5,838 nucleotides of DNA from a bacterium (GTDB taxonomy: Bacteria > Bacteroidota > Ignavibacteria > Kapaibacteriales > Kapaibacteriaceae), in the NCBI GenBank assembly GCA_020050895.1, contig JAGVJW010000278.1, positions 1 to 5,838 of the forward strand, in the 5' to 3' direction. The position numbers and the translations under genes are program-made. Below are positions 1 through 5,737 of the stretch, in pieces (the first letter of the stretch is position 1; the number at the start of each line of letters is the position of its first letter). The notes below the pieces were generated by a model. It ran no database searches. It was not told where the DNA came from and worked only from the letters and a program-made list of their open reading frames with translations.

Positions 1-135
1 GCTACTATTCGGGAGGCTGCAACGCTGGCCAACATTGCTGCCGGAGTCGCTGTCGGGGAGCCGGGTATTGTTTCCATCACACCCAAGATGCTCGAAGAAG
101 GAGTCTTGGAGCACATTCTGCACTATCCGGAGTAG
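1..135 (+). CDS. rfaE1: D-glycero-beta-D-manno-heptose-7-phosphate kinase, C-terminal end (partial)
   Basis: Only the last 44 codons are inside the window, in frame 1, ending at TAG 133-135. The peptide contains AATLANIAAGVAVGEPG followed by ITPKMLEE, which matches the C-terminal helix region of PfkB/ribokinase-fold sugar kinases, especially the kinase half of HldE/RfaE (A-N-x-A-A-G-V-x-V-G). This family phosphorylates heptose-7-phosphate at C1 in ADP-heptose synthesis for the LPS inner core, in the cytoplasm. Identity is strengthened by the next gene, which encodes the other HldE half and starts 2 nt after this stop. The ATP-binding and catalytic residues lie upstream and cannot be checked. 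Another PfkB kinase is possible but unlikely given the neighbour. Confidence 0.85.
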   Translation, partial: ATIREAATLANIAAGVAVGEPGIVSITPKMLEEGVLEHILHYPE

Positions 136-137
136 CG

Positions 138-605
138 GTGATAATAACTTCGCTAGATCACTTACGTGACGTTCGCGACGAATTACGCCGTTTGAATCGT
201 GTTGTGGTTTTTACAAATGGCGTGTTTGATATCCTCCATGCAGGCCACGTTAACTACCTTGAAAACGCCAGATCATTTGGAGATGTGTTGATCGTTGGCA
301 TCAACAGTGATGAATCGGTGCGTCGAATAAAAGGTGAGGCACGTCCTATCAACTCTCTTACGGACAGGATGACGGTTTTAGCGGCATTGAGGGTAGTTGA
401 TCATGTAATATCTTTTGATGAAGACACACCCATTGTTCTCATCGAATCGCTTGTGCCTGATGTGCTTGTGAAAGGGGGCGATTACACGCGCGATACAATT
501 GTTGGTGCAGAGATTGTAGAGCGGCATGGCGGAAGAGTCGAGGTAGTACCCCTGGTACGCGGCAGATCAACCACTTCAATAATCAATCGCGTGCGAAAGG
601 CTTAA
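138..605 (+). CDS. rfaE2: D-glycero-beta-D-manno-heptose 1-phosphate adenylyltransferase (stand-alone HldE C-terminal domain)
   Basis: A complete 155-residue nucleotidyltransferase of the cytidylyltransferase-like superfamily. It transfers AMP from ATP to heptose-1-phosphate, giving the ADP-heptose precursor for LPS core. Visible signatures are TNGVFDILHAGHVNYL at residues 26-41 with the nucleotide-binding HxGH at 34-37, GINSDESVRRIKG at 54-66, RP plus DR at 69-77, VKGGDY at 111-116, and GRSTTSII at 142-149, equivalent to the ISTT/S phosphate-binding loop. Length is normal for a stand-alone domain. The start is GTG at 138, two nt after the rfaE1 stop, with a GGAG at 129-132 spaced 5 nt, so translation is probably coupled. 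The last 23 bp overlap the 3' end of the convergent barrel gene. A linker-free split of the two HldE activities is seen in several phyla. Confidence 0.93.
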   Translation: MIITSLDHLRDVRDELRRLNRVVVFTNGVFDILHAGHVNYLENARSFGDVLIVGINSDESVRRIKGEARPINSLTDRMTVLAALRVVDHVISFDEDTPIVLIESLVPDVLVKGGDYTRDTIVGAEIVERHGGRVEVVPLVRGRSTTSIINRVRKA

Positions 606-1818
606 ACCACGTCTCGCCAATGCTCACGGTAACGGTTAACCTTCCAAACATATCAGTCAGGTAATTCTCGATAGCAGGACCTCTCCGTCCAACCTGCACG
701 GCTGCGTCAACTATTGCATGACCACCAAGCGGGAAACTAATTCCCAAGCTGCCGGCATATTCATACAAATTTGCACCGTTGTACGTTACATACGTTTTTT
801 CGAAATATGCACCAGCATGATAACCAATATTATCAAAAAACGTAGAGATGGAACTCATTTCGCCCGGGTTTGAATAAGCCAGACTAGTCCGATACATTGT
901 TGTGTATTGAGCATCCGGTCTGGCATTGACGGTTATACCTGTATAATCACCCCACATCAAATCCATACCCAGTAAATTTTTGCCTAGGTTCATGCTCCAT
1001 CCCAACCCCGCCGTAATAGGCAAGCCGGTTTGTGATTCTTCGATTTCCACAGTGTCGGCATAAGCTCCGGCCGGATTATAGCCGGTTGCCTGACGTGTGA
1101 TGAAAACAGAAGCATTAGTACCACCGGAAAAAAATGCGCCGATGTTCAACCCTTTTGCCGGCTTCCACCAGAGACCACCCTTAAAAATTAAGCCTCTGAT
1201 ATCGTATGACTGAGCATTTCTTACCGACCAAGAGCTCCCGTCAATTGTAACCTGATCTGAATACTCGAGGACTCCGAATAATGCCGATGTTGATATGCCG
1301 ATCTGCAAGTCGGAGAAGACCTTCACCGACGCACCCAATTGAACCTGCGAAACGCCACCCTTACCCAACTGAGTGCTGTGTCCGCTAATCACTTCTCCGT
1401 TCAAATCGGTTTGAATACTGCGCGCAGTTGAGTAGTTCAGCGAGCTGTACGGAAGAATTCCAAGTGAAATCCCGAAGCCTTTTGCAGTATCGACACTAAA
1501 CATTGCAAGTAACCCATCCAGCTTACCATTGTTTTGAGCCGATGTTATTCCTTCGCTCCTAATAACATGCTGGCTGAATTTGTAGCCCGTCTGAATACGA
1601 GTAGTTGTTGCCAATCCAAGCAATGCGGGATTCACAACGTTGATACCATGCACCATTGGCATTGCGATTGAGGTGCCGGACATAGCATCATACAATGCGC
1701 CAACGCTATAGCGTAAATCGCCGATCCCAAGCGCGGAGTAATTAGATCCGCCTTGCGAAAACGCTGTGATCTTTGAAAGCATCAGCAGCAACAGCATCAG
1801 TGGAACAATCCGCCTCAT
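583..1818 (-). CDS. FadL-like outer-membrane beta-barrel protein (uncharacterised)
   Basis: A 411-residue protein with a signal peptide: MRR, a Leu/Met-rich core at about residues 4-14, then a polar stretch with likely cleavage around 19-22 (TAFSQ). The mature N-terminus (NYSALGIGDLRYSVG, about 26-40) and an early NPALLGL motif (about 63-69) resemble FadL/OMPP1-type barrels of Bacteroidota. The rest alternates short amphipathic strands with Gly/Asn/Ser turns. The C-terminus ends in a strand (LTVTVSIGETWF) plus a short KPFARD tail. Expected location is the outer membrane; the substrate is unknown. Its ATG overlaps the upstream lipoprotein's TGA as ATGA (1818-1815), with no Shine-Dalgarno visible, so translational coupling is likely. 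The gene ends inside rfaE2 on the opposite strand. Assignment rests on pattern recognition; barrel topology and family need a profile search. Confidence 0.72.
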   Translation of the reverse strand: MRRIVPLMLLLLMLSKITAFSQGGSNYSALGIGDLRYSVGALYDAMSGTSIAMPMVHGINVVNPALLGLATTTRIQTGYKFSQHVIRSEGITSAQNNGKLDGLLAMFSVDTAKGFGISLGILPYSSLNYSTARSIQTDLNGEVISGHSTQLGKGGVSQVQLGASVKVFSDLQIGISTSALFGVLEYSDQVTIDGSSWSVRNAQSYDIRGLIFKGGLWWKPAKGLNIGAFFSGGTNASVFITRQATGYNPAGAYADTVEIEESQTGLPITAGLGWSMNLGKNLLGMDLMWGDYTGITVNARPDAQYTTMYRTSLAYSNPGEMSSISTFFDNIGYHAGAYFEKTYVTYNGANLYEYAGSLGISFPLGGHAIVDAAVQVGRRGPAIENYLTDMFGRLTVTVSIGETWFKPFARD

Positions 1819-3011
1819 TGATAGACTATTGGAATGGCGTAAATGATGTCGAGTCGGGGTCGATGTACCGAATCAGACTGCATGTTGAAGAGTTTCAACC
1901 GATTCATCCGCTGAAACTTATTAACTCCTTCGGGCTCTATCAAAATCGAACCCGAGCCCCCTTCCCTTCGGATTGTTTGAGTGATGGAAGTGATGTTGGG
2001 GAAGGTGAACACCCCCGACGCATCACCTCGCGTCACAAAAGCGAAATTCGCACCAGTGCCGCTGGTAAATGAGAGCGAGAAGAGTTCGTCGCGTCCGAGC
2101 GTCCCTATGGTGCTGGCAACATCATCGACAAATACCTTAAATGTCGATCCTAAAATAATTGAATATGGAGGCAGCGAGTCGATTTTGAATCTGAATGCTG
2201 CTCTGTGCACGCGCGTTCCCTGCACAATCAGTTCGGAAGAGTCGGCAGGCAATGGAGAATCGACGAAGTTTGCCACTGCGGATCGAAGGTATGTGGTGTC
2301 GTTGTCGGCGCTATCTACATGCTTATAAATCACTCTCAGCTTCATGATTTGAGAGCCACTTGACTGATTGCGGAACGAGCGAACCGATCCCGAAACCTCG
2401 GGCACTAGCACAAGCCCAAACAATTGTTCGCGTGTGCTTGAATCCGAGCCGAGAACAATCCATCGCTTAGTAGCTTCCTTATCGAACGGTACATACACTA
2501 CAGAGTCAGTCGACGTTAGCACTGATTCAAAAGAGCATACTTTTGGATCGGAAGGTGAATAGTACGACGTCGACCCATCGGGTGCCCAGATACTATCCCA
2601 CGTAGCCTGCGGATACCAAATCTGTTTGAGATCATAGCCGCTGATGCTGAGTGTGAGATTCGACGTATCGCCATATTTATATTCTTCAGGATACATCACA
2701 AGGTCACTGGCAACAACATCGAATGAATCGGCAGCGCCCAGGCGGATGTAATTAATAAATTCTATGAATAACCGACCTTCACTGTCCGAGGCCTTGCCAT
2801 ACAGAAACGTCTCCGGATTATAAAGTGGAACACGTTCCGATGATACCGATACTTCTGAGATTAGGGGTGCTGACAGCGACGAAATGGCATAGATGGTATC
2901 CGTACCCGGTACTAACTCCGTACCAATGGTATTGGGTGCATCATTACATGATGTAAGCAGGCAAGCGGCGACAAGAAACGTCGAACCAATAACACTGGCA
3001 GTGAAATGCAT
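1815..3011 (-). CDS. DUF4270-like outer-envelope lipoprotein
   Basis: A 398-residue lipoprotein. The N-terminus has a hydrophobic segment (about residues 7-19) and a lipobox LTSC with Cys22 as the lipidation site. After it comes CNDAPNTIGTELVPGTDT, very like the C-x-D-x-x-x-IG-x-x-L start of DUF4270 proteins of Bacteroidota. Further in, paired beta-rich modules resemble DNRLRE/galactose-binding-like domains, for example SDLVMYPEE (102-110) and QIWYPQATWDS (130-140), with a second module around HRAAFRFKIDSLP. The protein is rich in Ser, Thr and Asp, as expected for an exported protein. Function is unknown. It lies 11 nt after the GT5-like gene and overlaps the barrel gene by 4 nt. The GT5-like/DUF4270 order is one I recall from Bacteroidota genomes, which supports the family call. 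The ATG at 3011 is the only start giving the complete signal peptide; no strong Shine-Dalgarno is seen. Confidence 0.75.
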   Translation of the reverse strand: MHFTASVIGSTFLVAACLLTSCNDAPNTIGTELVPGTDTIYAISSLSAPLISEVSVSSERVPLYNPETFLYGKASDSEGRLFIEFINYIRLGAADSFDVVASDLVMYPEEYKYGDTSNLTLSISGYDLKQIWYPQATWDSIWAPDGSTSYYSPSDPKVCSFESVLTSTDSVVYVPFDKEATKRWIVLGSDSSTREQLFGLVLVPEVSGSVRSFRNQSSGSQIMKLRVIYKHVDSADNDTTYLRSAVANFVDSPLPADSSELIVQGTRVHRAAFRFKIDSLPPYSIILGSTFKVFVDDVASTIGTLGRDELFSLSFTSGTGANFAFVTRGDASGVFTFPNITSITQTIRREGGSGSILIEPEGVNKFQRMNRLKLFNMQSDSVHRPRLDIIYAIPIVYQ

Positions 3012-3022
3012 GATAGGCTTTG

Positions 3023-4501
3023 TTACCTGCCGACCTTGACCATTGATCGATACAGTTCATCGTACGGCTTGGCGGAGAGTGCCCATCCGACTGGTGTTTT
3101 CATTGCGTTGCCGACGACCTTGTTCCAAAGTTCTTGCATCTCGTATGCCTCTTTTGCACGCATTATTGCACGGGTAAAATCTTTAACATCAGCCTTCTTG
3201 AAAAGAAAAGCATTGCCCGTTCCTTCCTTAGCATCAACATCTTCCAACCCTTCTGCAATTCCTCCAGTTATGCGTACAACCGGTATTGTTCCATACACAA
3301 GAGAGCAGCGCTGGTACTGACCCGATGCTTCAGATCGGGACGGCTTAATAAGTAGCGTCGAGCCCGCGATTGCGTTGTGTACGAATTCCTCGTCGATACC
3401 ATAGTTAACCGACACCATGCCCGGAAATTTCTTTACTAGAGCATCGAATGTCTTTTTCATATCCGTTGGGATAACAGAAGCAACAATGATCTGTATTCCC
3501 TCCTTCACCATTGCAGGAACAGCTTCAGCCAGAAGATCTGCCCCATACAATTCTGTCAGGGGGCCAATAAACGTTGCAACAATTGCTGACCCATTGACTT
3601 TAAGTTTTGCGCCGCGCTGAAGTTGTTCCCTCACGCGGTTCTTATTCGATGGATCTTTTGCATCGAACTTAGAACGAAGAAACGCATCTGTTTTCGGATT
3701 CCATTGCATCAGATCCACGCCGTGTGGAATGCCAATAATTTTCTTTCCCTTACCAAGGAGAGGCGCCCAGTTTGTCTTCCACTCTTTCGATTCATTCAAT
3801 TCATAGGCATAACCGGGCGAGAGCGTTGTAACGGCGTCGGCATAGGCAATCCCTGCACGAAGAAAATTCGCTTTATTCTTATACCGTGCAAAAGCAAGCG
3901 CTTCTTCGGGAAGCCCGGTTTTAGCAAGTGATTTTAGCGGGAACACACCTTGTTCATCAAACGATGAGATTGTTTGAATAATCGTTGTCTTTTTAAAATC
4001 GTTTGCATACAGAGTTCGAACATAGGCTGGAACAAGAGCAGTTTCCCATCCAACGCAATGGATGATATCGGGGTACCAACCCAGAAGTTGACAGGTTTCG
4101 AGAACCGTTCTGTTATAGAAGATGAACCGATCGTCGTTATCGGCAAATAGTTTGCCCGTTGTGTAATCAGCCAGTAATCCTTTGTTAGCATCAAGAAAGT
4201 TCACATTCGTAGTGATATATGCTTGAACCTTGACGCGCGGATTGTTGATGGATGACGACTTCACCGTAGCCGGGAAAGACTCTGAACCCACAGGTATGGG
4301 AATATCACGCAGCCTGTTGATTTCGTGGATTCGATTCTTGCGTTCTGAAATAAAACCATACTTAGGCATCATAACCCGAAGGTCGTGGCCGACTTCGCGG
4401 GAACCGAGGGAATGTGCATAGAGCAGGTCTGCAAGTTCCGAGGCCTTGAGGAAGGGATAGACTTCACTCGTTACCAGTAGGACGCTGACAGGTTTGGACA
4501 T
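3023..4501 (-). CDS. GT5 glycogen/starch-synthase-like protein with degenerate active site
   Basis: A 492-residue, full-length GlgA-like protein with two Rossmann domains (GT-B fold). Recognisable GT5 landmarks are VLLVTSEVYPFLK (7-19), FADNDDRF (119-126), DIIHCVGWETALVPAYV (145-161), NFLRAGIAYADAVTTLSP (212-229), IPHGVDLMQWNPKTD (258-272), GPLTELYGADLL (313-324), KPSRSEASG (386-394) and YGTIPVVRITGGIAEGL (403-419). Genuine glycogen synthases add glucose from ADP-glucose to glycogen. Several required residues differ here: KTGGL is KASEL (19-23), HAHDW is HCVGW (148-152), and SRLTxQKG is GPLTELYG, losing the counterparts of E. coli Arg300 and Lys305. The catalytic Glu (E391) is kept. It may be inactive or use another donor, so I give no glgA symbol. 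It is first in a leftward operon with the lipoprotein and barrel genes. The next in-frame Met codons lie inside the conserved fold, so ATG 4501 is the start. Confidence 0.85.
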   Translation of the reverse strand: MSKPVSVLLVTSEVYPFLKASELADLLYAHSLGSREVGHDLRVMMPKYGFISERKNRIHEINRLRDIPIPVGSESFPATVKSSSINNPRVKVQAYITTNVNFLDANKGLLADYTTGKLFADNDDRFIFYNRTVLETCQLLGWYPDIIHCVGWETALVPAYVRTLYANDFKKTTIIQTISSFDEQGVFPLKSLAKTGLPEEALAFARYKNKANFLRAGIAYADAVTTLSPGYAYELNESKEWKTNWAPLLGKGKKIIGIPHGVDLMQWNPKTDAFLRSKFDAKDPSNKNRVREQLQRGAKLKVNGSAIVATFIGPLTELYGADLLAEAVPAMVKEGIQIIVASVIPTDMKKTFDALVKKFPGMVSVNYGIDEEFVHNAIAGSTLLIKPSRSEASGQYQRCSLVYGTIPVVRITGGIAEGLEDVDAKEGTGNAFLFKKADVKDFTRAIMRAKEAYEMQELWNKVVGNAMKTPVGWALSAKPYDELYRSMVKVGR

Positions 4502-4543
4502 GTGATGGCGTACCTATCGAAGGATACGTTAATAGATAAAGTG

Positions 4544-4551
4544 CAAAAATA
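4544..4551 (-). promoter_or_regulatory. Bacteroidota-type -7 element for the GT5-like operon
   Basis: On the minus strand this reads TATTTTTG, a full match to the TAnnTTTG element recognised by the primary sigma factor of Bacteroidota. It sits in an AT-rich patch and would start transcription about 37-40 nt before the ATG at 4501. No good TTTG/TTG -33 element lies 17-23 nt upstream, so the call is tentative. A sigma70-like alternative (TTTGGT, 16 nt, TATTAA at 4529-4556) is weaker. Confidence 0.42.
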
Positions 4552-4586
4552 CCAAATCTTAGGCGTGTAACCTTGTTCCATCGGTG

Positions 4587-4594
4587 TATCTTGG
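4587..4594 (+). promoter_or_regulatory. Candidate -7 element for the SIMPL gene
   Basis: TATCTTGG matches five of the six fixed positions of TAnnTTTG and would give a 5' leader of about 25 nt before the ATG at 4627. No convincing -33 TTTG is visible upstream. It lies 35 bp from the opposing -7 candidate, so the two promoters would be arranged back to back in the 125-bp intergenic region 4502-4626, which holds no gene. Confidence 0.28.
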
Positions 4595-4626
4595 CACTAT
4601 GGTAAGAAACGCTTTATGAGGAACGT

Positions 4627-5358
4627 ATGAATAACAAAGGCATCTTTCCTTCTGTGGCAATATCAATTGCAGTAATTATTTCAGCCGTTGTGTTGAGTCA
4701 TGCATGGACTGACACACACACTGCGAGAGAAAAGATAAACGTTACGGGACTCGCGCAAAGAGATTTTGCAAGCGACCTCATTGTATGGCGCGCATCCTTT
4801 GAGCGCCGGGCTACATCAATTAACGAAGCGTACTCAATGATGAAGCGCGATGCAGACATTGTCCGCAAGTATTTGATGGAAAGGGGCGTCCAATCTGCAG
4901 AGCTCATCTTTGATGCCATCGATATTCAAAAAGAACATCGCAGCGTCAGGGTAGGTGAGACATACGACAGGGTTTTTACCGGGTATAGGTTATGGCAGGC
5001 GATACGGATAGAATCTAAACATGTTGATCAAATCGAAGCGCTCTCGCGTGAAATCTCCGAGCTGTTGAATATGGGAGTTGAGCTCAGCTCGCAATCGCCT
5101 GAATATTACTACACGAAGCTATCAGAACTAAAAGTTGATTTGTTGGCGAAAGCTGCTGCCGACGGCAAGGTCCGAGCCGAGAAAATTGCAGAGAATGCAG
5201 GTGGTACTGTTGCTGGCATACGTAGGGCCGACATGGGGATTTTTCAGATCACAGCACAGAACAGCAGCGAAGATTACAGTTGGGGTGGAGCGTTCAACAC
5301 CACGTCGAAAAATAAAACAGCATCGATCACTGTTCGCATGGAATTCGGGATGCGATAG
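4627..5358 (+). CDS. SIMPL domain-containing (DUF541, YggE-like) membrane-anchored protein
   Basis: A 243-residue protein with one N-terminal hydrophobic segment (about residues 8-26, FPSVAISIAVIISAVVLSHA) that serves as an anchor or uncleaved signal, followed by a SIMPL/DUF541 domain. Typical landmarks are INVTGLAQRDFASDLIVW (37-54), YRLWQAIRIES (120-130), the SPEYYYTKLSELKVDLLAKA block (157-176) with the following KVRAEKIAENAGG (181-193), and the closing strand TASITVRMEF (231-240). The domain should lie in the periplasm. Family members are linked loosely to oxidative stress and envelope functions; biochemical activity is not established, so none is asserted. A GAGGA at 4618-4622 lies 4 nt before the ATG, a clear Shine-Dalgarno that fixes the start. 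It seems monocistronic, with only non-coding sequence between it and 16S rRNA. A small TGCGA/TCGCA hairpin (5351-5364) surrounds the stop codon but lacks a T-tract. Confidence 0.88.
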   Translation: MNNKGIFPSVAISIAVIISAVVLSHAWTDTHTAREKINVTGLAQRDFASDLIVWRASFERRATSINEAYSMMKRDADIVRKYLMERGVQSAELIFDAIDIQKEHRSVRVGETYDRVFTGYRLWQAIRIESKHVDQIEALSREISELLNMGVELSSQSPEYYYTKLSELKVDLLAKAAADGKVRAEKIAENAGGTVAGIRRADMGIFQITAQNSSEDYSWGGAFNTTSKNKTASITVRMEFGMR

Positions 5359-5516
5359 TTCGCAGTAGCCGACCAGACTTCATCCTGTGCACCGCCACGC
5401 AGCGCGGTTTCCGAGTAAACGGCCATTGACAGAGTTTTATATGGTGCGTCCAGAGAAACGTGGACAATTCGTGCACAATTTGTTCTTCATTTCGCCCATC
5501 ATATCCTCAAAATCGT
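5359..5516. other. Non-coding spacer between SIMPL gene and rRNA promoter
   Basis: I see no coding region here. A weak Bacteroidota-like site (TTTG at 5479-5482, 19 nt, TATCCT at 5502-5507) could be a second, poorer rRNA promoter. A TTGACA at 5426-5431 has no partner -10 at a usable distance. No intrinsic terminator for the SIMPL gene is evident before 5579. Confidence 0.5.
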
Positions 5517-5547
5517 TTTGTGGAGTGAGTGAATTGCCGTAAGTTTG
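5517..5547 (+). promoter_or_regulatory. Bacteroidota-type promoter of the rRNA operon
   Basis: TTTG at 5517-5520, a spacer of exactly 19 nt, and TAAGTTTG at 5540-5547 match the -33/-7 consensus (TTTG, TAnnTTTG) of the Bacteroidota primary sigma factor at every fixed position. Transcription would start about 5551, giving a leader of about 187 nt to 16S. It is the best promoter match in the window and the only strong one upstream of the leader elements. Confidence 0.65.
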
Positions 5548-5549
5548 AT

Positions 5550-5578
5550 GTCCTGCCACAACGAAGGAGAGGCAGGAC
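5550..5578 (+). other. Leader hairpin 1 (perfect 8-bp stem)
   Basis: GTCCTGCC (5550-5557) is the exact reverse complement of GGCAGGAC (5571-5578), with a 13-nt purine-rich loop. It begins at or within a few nt of the predicted transcription start and abuts the terminator stem. Its arms share TCCTG/CAGGA with the terminator, so alternative pairing is possible. If transcription starts a few nt later than estimated, its 5' arm would be shortened. Confidence 0.6.
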
Positions 5579-5611
5579 CAGGATACAGCGGAAGTTGTGT
5601 CCTGTTTTTTT
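5579..5611 (+). terminator. Intrinsic terminator upstream of 16S rRNA
   Basis: CAGGATACA (5579-5587) pairs with TGTGTCCTG (5596-5604) in a 9-bp stem with one G-U pair and an 8-nt loop, followed directly by seven T (5605-5611). This is the classic rho-independent layout on the plus strand only; no A-run precedes the stem, so it is not bidirectional. It could end transcripts from the SIMPL gene, 220 nt upstream. If the promoter at 5517-5547 is used, it is instead a terminator inside the rRNA leader. Confidence 0.8.
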
Positions 5612-5614
5612 CGA

Positions 5615-5634
5615 GGGACCCGCAGACGGGCCCC
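5615..5634 (+). other. GC-rich leader hairpin just before boxA (boxB-like position)
   Basis: GGGACCCG (5615-5622) and CGGGCCCC (5627-5634) form an 8-bp stem with one A-C mismatch around the loop CAGA. It sits 2 nt upstream of the boxA-like element, the same order (hairpin, then boxA) as in E. coli rrn leader antitermination sites. There is no T-tract after it, so it is not a terminator. The boxB role is inference from position. Confidence 0.5.
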
Positions 5635-5636
5635 AA

Positions 5637-5648
5637 TGGTCTTTGACA
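5637..5648 (+). promoter_or_regulatory. boxA-like antitermination element
   Basis: TGGTCTTTGACA resembles the rrn boxA (TGCTCTTTAACA in E. coli), differing at two positions, and lies about 90 nt before 16S. boxA in nascent RNA recruits NusB-NusE(S10) to make RNA polymerase resistant to Rho-dependent termination during rRNA synthesis. The embedded TTGACA (5643-5648) could also be read as a -35, but the best -10 (TAGAAG, 19 nt away) is poor. Confidence 0.6.
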
Positions 5649-5664
5649 ACGGGAAGCACACGAA

Positions 5665-5685
5665 GGGTAGAAGACAAATCTACCC
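5665..5685 (+). other. Leader hairpin 3 between boxA and 16S
   Basis: GGGTAGA (5665-5671) and TCTACCC (5679-5685) form a perfect 7-bp stem with a 7-nt loop. It may help pre-rRNA folding or processing. The main processing stem of 16S would use sequence downstream of 16S, outside the window, so I cannot test that role. Confidence 0.5.
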
Positions 5686-5737
5686 GTCAAGAACAGAGAA
5701 TCGGCAGCGGAGCGACAGAAGCAGGAATCAAGCACTC

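Noticed and set aside
634..641. GGTTAACC palindrome just after rfaE2
   Set aside because: Only 8 nt with no loop and no T-tract, inside barrel-gene coding sequence; likely chance.
1773..2562. Plus-strand open frames opposite the lipoprotein gene
   Set aside because: They lie antisense to a gene with a clear lipobox and family-like domains, and their translations show no known motif.
3006..4421. Open frames overlapping the GT5-like gene in other frames and on the plus strand
   Set aside because: The GT5 reading frame carries many conserved motifs along its whole length; the others have none.
5351..5364. TGCGA-TAGT-TCGCA hairpin around the SIMPL stop codon as a terminator
   Set aside because: The stem is 5 bp and no T-run follows, so it does not meet the intrinsic terminator pattern.
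5426..5442. TTGACA followed by TTATAT as a promoter
   Set aside because: Only 5 nt separate the two hexamers and no -10 occurs at 16-18 nt.
5548..5646. 32-codon ORF (ATG at 5548, TGA at 5644-5646) spanning the leader hairpins, a possible attenuator leader peptide
   Set aside because: The predicted transcription start (about 5551) lies after the ATG, no ribosome-binding site is present, and codon content is explained by the hairpins. It would become interesting only if mapped transcripts begin upstream of 5548.
5643..5673. TTGACA with TAGAAG as a sigma70 promoter for 16S
   Set aside because: The spacer is 19 nt and the -10 is poor. The TTGACA sits inside a better boxA match. Kept only as the alternative to the 5517-5547 promoter.
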